Origin: a virus
Direction: 5' to 3' (one strand)
Virus record (IMG/VR): IMGVR_UViG_3300033997_000435
Location: 1-24,309 of that record
DNA: 24,309 bases
Shown: piece by piece, positions 12,587 through 19,617 of the stretch
How the letters are laid out: each line of letters starts with the position of its first letter
Position numbering within the stretch: position 1 is the stretch's first letter
The notes under the pieces: model-generated
The model's database searches: none
Told to the model about the DNA's origin: nothing
What the model saw: only the letters and a program-made list of their open reading frames with translations
Made by a program: the position numbers and the translations under genes

Positions 12587-13123
12587 ATGAGTTCAACAAC
12601 TGGTGACAAAATCGAGCGTGATAACTACCCGACCCCGGTTGAGGTGATCAATGCAATGCTGGCCAAGATGGGCTGGCGCCCCGGTGATACCTTCCTCGAA
12701 CCATGCCGTGGTGATGAGAGCCGTATTTATGATCGGGTGCCACTACCTGAATCACAAAAGGACTGGGCTGAGATCTCGATGGGCCGCGATTACCTGGCTC
12801 ATGACTTCGGCCGCCAGTTCGATGTGATCATCACCAATCCGCCGTTCAGCCTGACCGAGGAGTTTCTGGAAAAGAGCCTGGCCGAGCTGAAACCGGATGG
12901 CACCCTGATTTACCTGCAGCGGGTCAACTTCTTTGGCTCCATCAAGCGGGTGCCGTTCTTTGCCCGGATTGGCTTTCCGAACAAGACGCCGGTCATCATT
13001 CCGCGCCCACGCTTTGCGAAGGGTGGCACCGACTCTTGCGAATACGCCTGGATGGTATGGGATCGCGGCGGCCGCTTCGATGTGCCGAACGGCATCAGCC
13101 ACCTGTTAACTCGCGCTGCTTGA
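12587..13123 (+). CDS. Phage DNA adenine methyltransferase
   Basis: The 178-aa product has the order YPTP near residue 14, a SAM-binding motif I FLEPCRGDE (36-44) and the catalytic NPPF (84-87) of amino-methyltransferases acting on adenine N6. It is close to the short phage Dam-like enzymes. Motif I normally reads FLEPSAGxG; here RGDE replaces the glycine pattern, which may reflect a family variant. GGGGGTG precedes the ATG. It may shield phage DNA from host restriction or mark it for regulation. The recognition site cannot be told. Next to an HNH gene, it might pair with it. Confidence 0.78.
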   Translation: MSSTTGDKIERDNYPTPVEVINAMLAKMGWRPGDTFLEPCRGDESRIYDRVPLPESQKDWAEISMGRDYLAHDFGRQFDVIITNPPFSLTEEFLEKSLAELKPDGTLIYLQRVNFFGSIKRVPFFARIGFPNKTPVIIPRPRFAKGGTDSCEYAWMVWDRGGRFDVPNGISHLLTRAA

Positions 13124-13135
13124 TGGGGTTATGTG

Positions 13136-13369
13136 ATGAAAAACAAACTCACTGACCTGAATGATCACCTCTTTGCCCAGCTTGAGCGCCTCGGCGATGA
13201 GAGCCTTGATTCGGAGAAGCTCAAGGATGAGATCGCCAGAAGCAAGGCCATCACCGCCGTATCGAGCCAGATCGTCAACAACGCTCGCCTAGCCCTCGAT
13301 GCGCAGATCGCTGTGCGAGACCTGCCGCTGGGTAACCGGCTGCCATCGATGCTGGAGGCAAAGCCATGA
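13136..13369 (+). CDS. Small helical protein of unknown function (77 aa)
   Basis: Helical, charged product: LTDLNDHLFAQLERLGDESL, then an IARSKAITAVSSQIVNNARL stretch common in small phage proteins that bind other proteins or DNA. The ATG 13136 follows GATGGGG; GTG 13133 is the alternative. The stop overlaps the next start by four bases. Unknown function. Confidence 0.7.
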   Translation: MKNKLTDLNDHLFAQLERLGDESLDSEKLKDEIARSKAITAVSSQIVNNARLALDAQIAVRDLPLGNRLPSMLEAKP

Positions 13370-14175
13370 GCCGTTTTGTCTACACATCCGAGCAGCTCAA
13401 CTTTCTGGCCGAGACCTTCAAAGAGTGCAGCCTGGAAGATACCACCTCGATGTTTAACTTCGTGTTCGGCACCGCCAAGACGCAGATCGAGATACGTGCC
13501 TGCATCAAGAACAACGGCTTTACCTGCGGCCGCCAGCCTGGCAACAGCAAGGGCCAGCTGCGGATGTTCAACCAGCCGCAACGGGAGTGGATTGAACGCA
13601 AGTACCAGGAGCTGCCTATCTGCGAGCTCACCCCGCTGTTCAATGCCGAGTTTGCTACCGCGATGACCGAGGCCCAGATCCGGGCCTTTATCAAGAATCA
13701 TGGCATCAAGAGCGGCCGCACCGGCCAGTTTGCCAAGGGGGCGGCCCCTTGGAATGCCGGTCTCAAGGGGTACGACCCGGGCGGGAGATCAGCCCTTACC
13801 CGCTTCAAGAAAGGGGGTGTGCCGGTTAACCATCGCCCGGTTGGCAGCGAGCGGGTCACTGTTGATGGGTATATCGAGGTCAAGGTCGCCGAGCCGGCCA
13901 GCTGGGATCTCAAACATCGGGTGGTATGGGAGCGCGAGCACGGCCCCATCCCGCCGAGTCATGTGATCTGGTTCTACGACAATGACCCGACCAATTGCGA
14001 GCCGGAAAACCTGATGCTGGTTACCCGGGCCGAACATGCGGTGGTCAGCAAGCTGGGGCTGCACCACGCCACCGGCGAGTTAAAGCAAACCACCAGGTTG
14101 ATCGCTGGCGTGGCCATGGCCAGAACCAGCAGCCGCAAGAAGCTGCGGGAGTCCCGCCGCCCCAGAGCCGCTTGA
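13366..14175 (+). CDS. HNH-type endonuclease-like protein with tandem N-terminal repeats
   Basis: The N-terminus has two diverged copies of one about 50-residue unit, with IRACIKNNGFTCGR and IRAFIKNHGIKSGR as their matching ends; these look like DNA-binding modules. The C-terminus follows HNH_3: KHRVVWEREHGPIP (His184), then VIWFYDNDPTNCEPENL. The usual VIHHxDGN has Trp202-Phe203 in place of the His pair, while the Asn and ENL are kept. Some phage relatives also lack the pair, so activity is uncertain. It directly follows the methyltransferase and a small gene, so a role in restriction or packaging is possible. Confidence 0.72.
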   Translation: MSRFVYTSEQLNFLAETFKECSLEDTTSMFNFVFGTAKTQIEIRACIKNNGFTCGRQPGNSKGQLRMFNQPQREWIERKYQELPICELTPLFNAEFATAMTEAQIRAFIKNHGIKSGRTGQFAKGAAPWNAGLKGYDPGGRSALTRFKKGGVPVNHRPVGSERVTVDGYIEVKVAEPASWDLKHRVVWEREHGPIPPSHVIWFYDNDPTNCEPENLMLVTRAEHAVVSKLGLHHATGELKQTTRLIAGVAMARTSSRKKLRESRRPRAA

Positions 14176-14191
14176 TAGAGGAAATCACGAC

Positions 14192-14539
14192 ATGACAGAA
14201 AAAAATCATCAATACAATTCGCTCCAGGCCATAGCCCTGCTCGGGGAAATGAGTGCAATGCAGTTGGCAATGGAAGTGGTTGAACTGCGTGCATCTAACC
14301 CTGCGGTGGAAGAGTGGAGAATGATGTGTGGTGACTGGCGGGATGAGCTGGTCTCTTTGCATGGACAGAATGGCCATATCGTCAGCGGCCTGACGGTGGA
14401 GCAGGCCCGGGCCATCATTGATGCGCATGGCGGGGTTAAACCTGAGCAAGCCACACGAATGAAGGTAGGAATTGACGTTGAGGAAACCCGCCGCCTCGGT
14501 TTCTTTATGTACAAGCCTGTTCCTGACACTCAAGGGTAA
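14192..14539 (+). CDS. Accessory protein of unknown function (115 aa)
   Basis: GATAGAGGAAAT precedes the ATG. The product is a mixed helical, acidic protein with MSAMQLAMEVVELRASNPAV, then GLTVEQARAIIDAHGG. No membrane segment, no known domain. It follows the HNH gene and is separated from the next gene by two bases, so it is co-transcribed. Confidence 0.7.
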   Translation: MTEKNHQYNSLQAIALLGEMSAMQLAMEVVELRASNPAVEEWRMMCGDWRDELVSLHGQNGHIVSGLTVEQARAIIDAHGGVKPEQATRMKVGIDVEETRRLGFFMYKPVPDTQG

Positions 14540-14541
14540 TC

Positions 14542-14787
14542 ATGATCCGCCGCCTCATTGCCACCCTGCGCCGCGCCAGACCATGCCGCCATGTGTTTGT
14601 CGGGGCGCAGATGGGGCGCCGGGATGAGTGCGGCATATTGGCCTGGCCATGCTGCCGTTGTGGCCAGGTGTTCCACTTCGAGTACGGCCTGCAGGCTGGC
14701 CGATACGGGGTGATCACCGGCCCCTGGGGCGCGTGGGACAAGTCCGGCATACCCTGCTTCTACCCACACCCCCGCAACTTTCCGTGA
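14542..14787 (+). CDS. Cys-rich accessory protein (81 aa)
   Basis: Basic N-terminus (MIRRLIATLRRARPCRHVF), then CGILAWPCCRCGQVFHFEYG with a CxxC that could bind a metal, and a Trp/Pro-rich end. Soluble, no membrane segment. It is the last gene before the terminator at 14810. The family is not recognised. Confidence 0.65.
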   Translation: MIRRLIATLRRARPCRHVFVGAQMGRRDECGILAWPCCRCGQVFHFEYGLQAGRYGVITGPWGAWDKSGIPCFYPHPRNFP

Positions 14788-14809
14788 ACACCAGGACATA
14801 ATTGAGACA

Positions 14810-14832
14810 GGGGCCTTGATGGCCCCCTTTTA
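14810..14832 (+). terminator. Rho-independent terminator of the accessory operon
   Basis: GGGGCC (14810-14815) and GGCCCC (14821-14826) form the stem around TTGAT, followed by CTTTTATT. It ends the run of genes that starts near 11279. Confidence 0.85.
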
Positions 14833-14843
14833 TTGCGGTAGTC

Positions 14844-14880
14844 TCTATGTCTAATGATTCATTTCGAGATTAAACATAGA
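14844..14880. promoter_or_regulatory. Long inverted repeat before the recombinase-like gene
   Basis: TCTATGT (14844-14850) and ACATAGA (14874-14880) match, and after one mismatched pair TAAT and ATTA continue the arms, around 13 bases. The right arm ends in the A of the start codon. It may be an autoregulatory operator or a recombinase binding site. The start codon has no good ribosome site. Confidence 0.55.
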
Positions 14881-15542
14881 TGCCAAAGGCGATAGTTGTA
14901 GAGGATGCCCAGCTCGCCCACGCCGTGGCCGTCGCTCGGGCATCGAGCAAGGAGAATGGATCCCGTGACGCGGCCTTGCTCCTTTGCTTCTTTGGCACCG
15001 GCATGAAGCCAGCCGAGTTATCGCAGCTCCTGGTCAGCGACTACCTCTCACCCGCTGGCGAGCCGCTGGCCGCGACGGTGGTGAGGGCCGAGATTGCTTT
15101 CAATGGTCGCACCCGCCCCTTGTGCTGGGTGAATCAGAAGTTGATCAAGGCGGTGGATGAGCACCTTGCCGACCGGCTCCAGCGTGGGCACGGCATCACC
15201 GGCAGGCTGACGGCTTATCGCGGCCTTGACCCAAGCAGTGCTCTGTTTGTGTCTGGCCGTACCGGCCAGCCATTGAAGTTGACGAGAGTGGAGCGCGGCG
15301 GGCGGGTGAGCTATCGGGCTGACCAGTTGACGGCCCTGATAAGTCGCCTGTTTGCTCAGGCAGGGATTGAAGGGGCAACCTCTCAATCTGGCCGCCGAAC
15401 CCTGGCGGTGAAGTTGAAGCGCCAAGGCATTGATGAGCGGCATATCGGGGAGATCCTGGGCATGACAAGCATTAAGGCAATCAAGACCCTGTGTGACACC
15501 GACCCGGTGCGCCTGGGTGATCTGATAAGGCGAGTAGTTTGA
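14880..15542 (+). CDS. Tyrosine-recombinase-like protein lacking catalytic residues
   Basis: A 220-aa stand-alone catalytic-fold protein. GTGMKPAEL carries Lys43 in place of the first catalytic Arg. SQSGRRT (168-174) has Ser where the first His should be, though Arg172 remains. LGMTSI has Met195 where the second His sits, and Cys205 occupies the nucleophile Tyr position. With no core-binding domain and these losses, it should not cut DNA; it may bind DNA as a regulator or cofactor of the intact recombinase at 9602. The perfect repeat at its start suggests it controls itself. It could also be a decaying gene, but the frame is intact. Confidence 0.72.
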   Translation: MPKAIVVEDAQLAHAVAVARASSKENGSRDAALLLCFFGTGMKPAELSQLLVSDYLSPAGEPLAATVVRAEIAFNGRTRPLCWVNQKLIKAVDEHLADRLQRGHGITGRLTAYRGLDPSSALFVSGRTGQPLKLTRVERGGRVSYRADQLTALISRLFAQAGIEGATSQSGRRTLAVKLKRQGIDERHIGEILGMTSIKAIKTLCDTDPVRLGDLIRRVV

Positions 15543-15549
15543 AGTGAAC

Positions 15550-15614
15550 GGGGCCGGGTGGCCGCTACCAACGAACACACCCAGCCCCAGCAGGCGGAAC
15601 GAGTTAACCGCCTG
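15550..15614 (+). other. Two consecutive hairpins in a gene spacer
   Basis: GGGGCCGGGTG (15550-15560) pairs with CACCCAGCCCC (15578-15588) with one mismatch, then CAGGCGG (15591-15597) pairs with CCGCCTG (15608-15614). No T tract follows. It may be a leader RNA structure or a partial terminator before the gene at 15650. Confidence 0.5.
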
Positions 15615-15649
15615 CGCCGACATTAAACCAAAAACGAGAGAGTGAAGCG

Positions 15650-16189
15650 ATGCAACTATCAGTTACCAACACCACCAAGATCGTGCTGACTCAGCTGGAG
15701 CGGCTGGATCCGGTGACCATTTACCTGGACAACCCCACGCCGGGGCGCGGCAAGATCACTATCGAGTGCTTCGGCAAGAGCTGGTCATCCTTCTGGCCCG
15801 CGATGGGTGGCCGCCGAGTGGAAGAGTTCTTTGTCTCCTGTGATGACGAGTACCTGGCGGGCAACCTGAGCACCTGCCGCTCGCATATCCCGGTAACTGA
15901 CCAGGACGAGATCTGCGCGGTTGTACGAGAGGCGATCATCAATCAACGCTTGTCTGGTGAGCTTGAAAAGGACGAGGCCCGCCGTTTCTGGAATGAGGCT
16001 GATAGTGTCACGCTCACCAGTGACTATTGCAGCGCTCCAGAGCTGATGGTGGCGGCTTTCGGCGATGAGTGGTGGCTCTGTCTCCCCGAGAAGGAGAACC
16101 CGGATTACAACTACCTGGTGCGCATCATTCAGGCCGTTCGTGAGGGTCTGCGCGAGTACATCAAAGGCACCCCGGCCGCCGCGGCCTAA
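15650..16189 (+). CDS. Conserved phage protein of unknown function (179 aa)
   Basis: ACGAGAGAGT lies before the ATG. The product matches a widespread lambdoid prophage protein I recognise by pattern: LDPVTIYLDN, GKITIECFGKSWSSFWPAMG and VEEFFVSCDDEYLAGNL in order. Its role is unknown to me. The C-terminal third (WWLCLPEKENPDYNYLVRII) is also conserved-looking. It starts a run of small genes with near-identical spacers, so it is probably the first gene of that transcript. Confidence 0.8.
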   Translation: MQLSVTNTTKIVLTQLERLDPVTIYLDNPTPGRGKITIECFGKSWSSFWPAMGGRRVEEFFVSCDDEYLAGNLSTCRSHIPVTDQDEICAVVREAIINQRLSGELEKDEARRFWNEADSVTLTSDYCSAPELMVAAFGDEWWLCLPEKENPDYNYLVRIIQAVREGLREYIKGTPAAAA

Positions 16190-16207
16190 GTCAGAGGAAA
16201 AGCAACC

Positions 16208-16468
16208 ATGTGTAACTGTCAGGCAATGGCCCGAGATCTCAGTGAGACAATGGGCGGGAAGTATCCGGCAAGCCTTCATGCCCCCTTGTGTGAGGACTAC
16301 AAGCCGGTGCCGTTTACCAGGATCGAGGTTGATGGATCAGGGTGCCTCGTCCGTGAGTCAGAGGCCACCGCCGTGATCGCCGGTCTGGGTGATGAAGAGT
16401 ACAGCGTCAGTACGGTTCATCTGACGCAAGACCAATTCGACAGGCTGCCCGAGTCAGCCGGTTTCTGA
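16208..16468 (+). CDS. Small phage protein with N-terminal Cys pair (86 aa)
   Basis: AGAGGAAAA gives the ribosome site. The product starts MCNCQAMARD and has a mixed C-terminal half (YSVSTVHLTQDQFDRLPESA). The CNC could bind a metal, but two Cys are not enough alone. No family recognised. Part of the row of small genes after 15650. Confidence 0.68.
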   Translation: MCNCQAMARDLSETMGGKYPASLHAPLCEDYKPVPFTRIEVDGSGCLVRESEATAVIAGLGDEEYSVSTVHLTQDQFDRLPESAGF

Positions 16469-16483
16469 GTTAGAGGAAAAATC

Positions 16484-16816
16484 ATGGCGTTTATACGATT
16501 CATACACGGAAGTCGCCTTGGGATTGGCTATATCCCGGCAACGTCATTGAAGGAAGGTGATGAGATCGTTAACCCTGTTGATGGCTCGGTACACACTGTT
16601 GAGCGCATCTATGGCGCCGAGCTGATTGAAGATGACTCAAAGCTCAATGGTATGCCTCTGCCTGTTTTCACAGATAAGAACAATCCAATCACGCTCAACG
16701 GTCAGTCATCTATAGAGATGACCCGGGAGCCGGGTGGTTTTAGAACATCAATCGTTCCGGCTCTGAGCTATGAGTGTGGGCAGATAATGCCACTCACACC
16801 AGACGGCAAGAGATAG
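16484..16816 (+). CDS. Small phage protein, strand-rich (110 aa)
   Basis: TAGAGGAAAAA precedes the ATG. The strand-rich product (RLGIGYIPATSLKEGDEIVN, then VDGSVHTVERIYGAE) has an SH3-barrel-like look. Base composition is more AT-rich than its neighbours, a hint of separate origin. No known domain. Confidence 0.68.
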   Translation: MAFIRFIHGSRLGIGYIPATSLKEGDEIVNPVDGSVHTVERIYGAELIEDDSKLNGMPLPVFTDKNNPITLNGQSSIEMTREPGGFRTSIVPALSYECGQIMPLTPDGKR

Positions 16817-16830
16817 AGGAAAAACAGGCT

Positions 16831-17193
16831 ATGGATATGAAGTTTTCCGCCATGATTGCGATGGGGATGAACCAGTACAACGGTGCAGTTATCGAAGTTA
16901 CTGCGGCTGATGAGACTGTCCGCCAGGCTGTTCTCGAGGACATCAGAGGCGAGGGTGATCGGGAGTTCATTGATGCGCTCGGAGAGGGGTTGCCAAACAC
17001 GGGGTTAGTTCGGATTGAGGCAGAGCTGCAAGATTGGCCCAGCGAATACGACTCCCCTAACTACAAGGTGATTAGTGCGACCCCTGTGCATTTCATGGCT
17101 TGCGATACAGCCAAGGCAAATCGGTTTATTACGAGGGTTTCGGTTGGCCAGAAAGAAGACCCTGCCCTCATTGCACTGCACAACGAAAGTTAA
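16831..17193 (+). CDS. Small phage protein of unknown function (120 aa)
   Basis: ATG 16831 follows TAGAGGAAAAACAGGCT; an upstream in-frame ATG would lie in the previous gene. An acidic, mixed-fold product with VIEVTAADETVRQAVLEDIR and a conserved-looking NYKVISATPVHFMACDTAKA. No membrane segment. Family unknown. AT-richer than the lysis and packaging genes. Confidence 0.68.
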   Translation: MDMKFSAMIAMGMNQYNGAVIEVTAADETVRQAVLEDIRGEGDREFIDALGEGLPNTGLVRIEAELQDWPSEYDSPNYKVISATPVHFMACDTAKANRFITRVSVGQKEDPALIALHNES

Positions 17194-17208
17194 GGGAAAA
17201 ACGGACTC

Positions 17209-17481
17209 ATGAGTAACGAAAATCATCAGCTATTCACCACCGAGCAGATCCGCCAGCGCCTTGAAGAAGGGGGCGAATCTGCCCGCTGGTTGGCTCAGGC
17301 TGTTGTCTCCTACTACCGGCCTGCAGCACCAGCCCCTAGCCTGTTTTCCTTCTCTACGAAGCTGGACGAAGAGGCGCAGGGAATGTTTTTTCAACTGCTG
17401 TTGATCCGCAGCAAGCCGGATTGGTCTGATGACCAGCTGGCCGCCCTGGTGCGCGAGTGCGAGCAGCACCTCGCCAACTGA
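17209..17481 (+). CDS. Small phage protein of unknown function (90 aa)
   Basis: AAGGGAAAAA precedes the ATG. Helical, with HQLFTTEQIRQRLEEGGESA at the start and a Leu-rich end (PDWSDDQLAALVRECEQHLA). No domain is recognised. It is one of the small genes in the 15650-17756 row. Confidence 0.68.
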   Translation: MSNENHQLFTTEQIRQRLEEGGESARWLAQAVVSYYRPAAPAPSLFSFSTKLDEEAQGMFFQLLLIRSKPDWSDDQLAALVRECEQHLAN

Positions 17482-17495
17482 TAGAGGAAAAGGGT

Positions 17496-17756
17496 ATGGG
17501 AAAGGTATTCACTGACACTGTAGAGAAGGCGCTCACCGAGGCCCCCGCTTGCCGGATAGCGGTCTATCCGCGCCAACATGGCTGGGTGTCCGAGCGCGTG
17601 CAGTTGGAGCTGGCTGATTCTGTCGCGCAGTTGGGCGAGACAACCCCGAGCCGGGGAGGTGGCCACTACCTGGTTGATGGGCTGAGCGCCGAAGAGGCCG
17701 CCCAGGAGGCCCGCCGGTTGCGTGGCAAGCCCGTCGAAATCATCCGAATTGAATAG
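17496..17756 (+). CDS. Small phage protein of unknown function (86 aa)
   Basis: TAGAGGAAAAGGGT before ATG 17496 is the ribosome site. The fold is mixed: ACRIAVYPRQHGWVSERVQL, then GGHYLVDGLSAEEAAQEARR. No known family. It ends the rightward row at a terminator shared with the convergent luxR gene. Confidence 0.7.
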   Translation: MGKVFTDTVEKALTEAPACRIAVYPRQHGWVSERVQLELADSVAQLGETTPSRGGGHYLVDGLSAEEAAQEARRLRGKPVEIIRIE

Positions 17757-17775
17757 CCCGCATCAGCGGGCTTTC
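17755..17775. terminator. Bidirectional terminator between convergent genes
   Basis: AGCCCGC (17755-17761) and GCGGGCT (17766-17772) form a perfect stem with loop ATCA. A short T run follows rightward. It overlaps the preceding stop codon and lies two bases from the luxR stop. Confidence 0.75.
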
Positions 17776-17776
17776 A

Positions 17777-18514
17777 TTATCCCCGCCCGTAGTCGATGAC
17801 CCTGGACTCGCCGAGGGTGATGGGCACATCCCCCGCCTGCATTGCCCGCGCTACCGCCTGAGAGCGGGTCGCCGCCCCCAACTTCCGACAGGCCCGCTGC
17901 AGGTGGTAGTTCACCGTTCGCTCGGGCATCCCCATGATGACCCCGATGGCCTCCGAGCATTTCCCCTCGCTGACCCACCGCAAGCACTCAGCCTCTGCGC
18001 TGCTCAATGCTCGCTGGCTGGTCGGGCGACATAACCGCAGCACCGCCTCCAGTACGAACGGCACAACCATGGCCAGCTCCGCCGCCCGCTCGATGTAAAG
18101 CCCTGGCCGATGCGCCTCCGTGATAAAGCTCAGCACGCCGCCCTCCCCATCCGGCCCGTGCAGCGGGTAGGACACGCCCGCCCGCAGTCCGAATGCCGCC
18201 GCATCACTCATCACCATCATGGCCTCATCGCCCGCCCGCAGCGCATCCCAGCGGATGGGGGGCAGTTGCCGCTGGGCAGCGGCCACCACCGGGTCTATGG
18301 CGATCAGGTTAAGCCGGTTATACCGCTTGATCCATTCTGGCGGGCAGGAGTTGAAGATGCGGATGACGGGCCGCTGATGGCTCAGTGGGATGATGACGGC
18401 CATCCGGTAGTAGTCGAATCCGAGCCCCGTGACGATGCACTCGATGCGGGCCGCCAGCTCGTCAGGATGGCGGGCCTCTTTCAGGGTCAGCAGGTTTTCA
18501 AATAGGGTTGGCAT
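17777..18514 (-). CDS. luxR: Phage LuxR-type acyl-homoserine-lactone receptor
   Basis: The 245-aa product has both LuxR halves. The N-terminal signal domain keeps the key pocket residues by family numbering: Trp61, Tyr65, Asp74-Pro75, Trp89 and Gly113 (FGLRAGVSYPLHG). The C-terminal HTH (171-228) includes LSSAEAECLRWVSEGKCSEA and TVNYHLQRACRKLGAATRSQ. Such proteins bind an acyl-homoserine lactone, dimerise and act on DNA. LuxR receptors that bind the host's autoinducer are known from Aeromonas phages such as ARM81ld, as I recall. No LuxI synthase is here, so it would read a signal made by the host. CTGGAGC lies before the ATG. It is the only leftward gene between 7348 and the right edge. Confidence 0.92.
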   Translation of the reverse strand: MPTLFENLLTLKEARHPDELAARIECIVTGLGFDYYRMAVIIPLSHQRPVIRIFNSCPPEWIKRYNRLNLIAIDPVVAAAQRQLPPIRWDALRAGDEAMMVMSDAAAFGLRAGVSYPLHGPDGEGGVLSFITEAHRPGLYIERAAELAMVVPFVLEAVLRLCRPTSQRALSSAEAECLRWVSEGKCSEAIGVIMGMPERTVNYHLQRACRKLGAATRSQAVARAMQAGDVPITLGESRVIDYGRG

Positions 18515-18904
18515 CCATGAAGCTCCAGCAGGTTGGATGGAGCGCCGGCAACCTTAGACAGGCCTTAGATCCAAAGTTTGTTGACACACGGCGCCATGCG
18601 AGACGCGGCGCAGGTTACAGCCATTTTCGCGCCTTCACCAGAAAAGAGAAGGCAAGCCCCTGTTTTGCCATTACATTTCCGCTTTCTCCACGCAATGTAA
18701 TGGTGATCAATATCGCAAAATCTACAGTTAGTAGAAAAAAGTCACAGATAGTGTTGCGTTAAGTGGCACTCGGCTGTACCTTTCTCGTCATGGTGGTGAT
18801 TTTGCAGCTCGCCCCCATTGTTCAGACGTTTTCCGTTTATATCCCGTGTCATTTGTTTCAAAGGCCCATCTCTCCGATGGGCCTTTTTTTATGGCGTCCC
18901 CTCT
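18515..18904. promoter_or_regulatory. Non-coding late control region
   Basis: No gene is supported in these 390 bases. They hold a direct repeat CCTTAGA (18552-18558 and 18563-18569), an inverted repeat CCATTACAT and ATGTAATGG (18668-18676 and 18695-18703), and TCTACAGTTAGTAG (18721-18734), an exact copy of 7455-7468. TTGCGT (18754-18759) with TACCTT (18777-18782) at 17 bases is a weak candidate late promoter. The luxR promoter must lie here too. The layout recalls lambda pR'-tR': promoter, short leader, terminator, holin. Confidence 0.55.
18861..18890 (+). terminator. Terminator before the holin gene (tR'-like)
   Basis: AAGGCCCATC and GATGGGCCTT form a perfect 10-base stem around TCTCC, followed by five further T residues. 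It lies 15 bases before the holin start with no gene to end, so it probably blocks late transcription until an antiterminator acts. Confidence 0.9.
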
Positions 18905-19144
18905 ATGTTCGACCTGATCCACCGCTTCAAGGGCCAGTGCATCGCCTACGGTGGCGGGACGCTGGTGAGCCTCTGGTCCAAGGCTGTGGCCGCCGCTGAG
19001 AGCCTGCCTGAAATGACCATCCCGCAACTCACCATCAACGACCTGATCGGCATTGGCGGCCTGCTGGTCATCGCTGGCCGCCTGGCCTTCGACATCTTCG
19101 TCTACATCGACAAGCGCAAGCAGCGCAAACAGGGGGAGCAATGA
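18905..19144 (+). CDS. Holin (79 aa)
   Basis: A small protein with one clear membrane segment, LIGIGGLLVIAGRLAFDIFVYI (about residues 46-67), a weaker hydrophobic stretch near residue 17-30, and a basic end (DKRKQRKQGEQ), as in many holins. It would open the inner membrane at lysis. ATG 18905 is taken because the in-frame upstream extension crosses the terminator; the ribosome site is poor. It overlaps the endolysin start by four bases. Confidence 0.8.
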   Translation: MFDLIHRFKGQCIAYGGGTLVSLWSKAVAAAESLPEMTIPQLTINDLIGIGGLLVIAGRLAFDIFVYIDKRKQRKQGEQ

Positions 19145-19617
19145 AACTGCCGTGGATTGTTATTGCTGAGTCGCTAGTCGGCATCAAAGAGGTGCCCGGC
19201 CCGCAGCACAACCCCGAGATTCTGCAGATGTGGCGCGACATCAAGCGCGGCGGCATCAAGTCTGATGAGGTGCCTTGGTGCGCTGCATTTGTTGGTGCCT
19301 GCCTTGAGCGGGCTGGCATCCAGTCAACGCGCTTCGAAGGGGCTCGGTCTTATGCCGAGTGGGGTCAGAAGTTGTCCGCCCCGTCTCTTGGGTGCGTGGT
19401 GGTGTTTTCCCGAGATGGCGGTGGTCATGTCGGGTTTGTGGTGGGGCAGGACAAGACCGGCAATTTGCTCGTCCTTGGCGGCAATCAGTCTGATGCAGTA
19501 AACGTCCGTGCCTTCCCGCGCTCCAGGGTGACAGCGTACCGCTGGCCCGCTGGGGTTGATGTGCCGGCTGGCCCTCTGCCCGTTGGTGTTGGCTCTATGA
19601 CGAAAGGGGAATCTTGA
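19141..19617 (+). CDS. Endolysin, NlpC/P60 or CHAP-like peptidase
   Basis: The 158-aa product follows the TIGR02594-type cell-wall peptidase pattern: EVPWCAAFVGACL holds the catalytic Cys, GGGHVGFVVG the His, and VLGGNQSDAV the third polar residue. It would cut peptidoglycan peptide cross-links or amide bonds. No signal peptide, so it needs the holin. It starts in an ATGA overlap with holin. Confidence 0.9.
   Translation: MKLPWIVIAESLVGIKEVPGPQHNPEILQMWRDIKRGGIKSDEVPWCAAFVGACLERAGIQSTRFEGARSYAEWGQKLSAPSLGCVVVFSRDGGGHVGFVVGQDKTGNLLVLGGNQSDAVNVRAFPRSRVTAYRWPAGVDVPAGPLPVGVGSMTKGES

Noticed and set aside
18552-18569. Lux box upstream of luxR
   Set aside because: CCTTAGA is a direct repeat, not the inverted repeat expected of a lux box.
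18517-18762. Small plus-strand frame divergent from luxR, as a Qtip-like partner
   Set aside because: Its start is two bases from the luxR start codon, it has no ribosome site outside luxR and leaves no room for a promoter. The position is tempting, but the sequence support is too weak.
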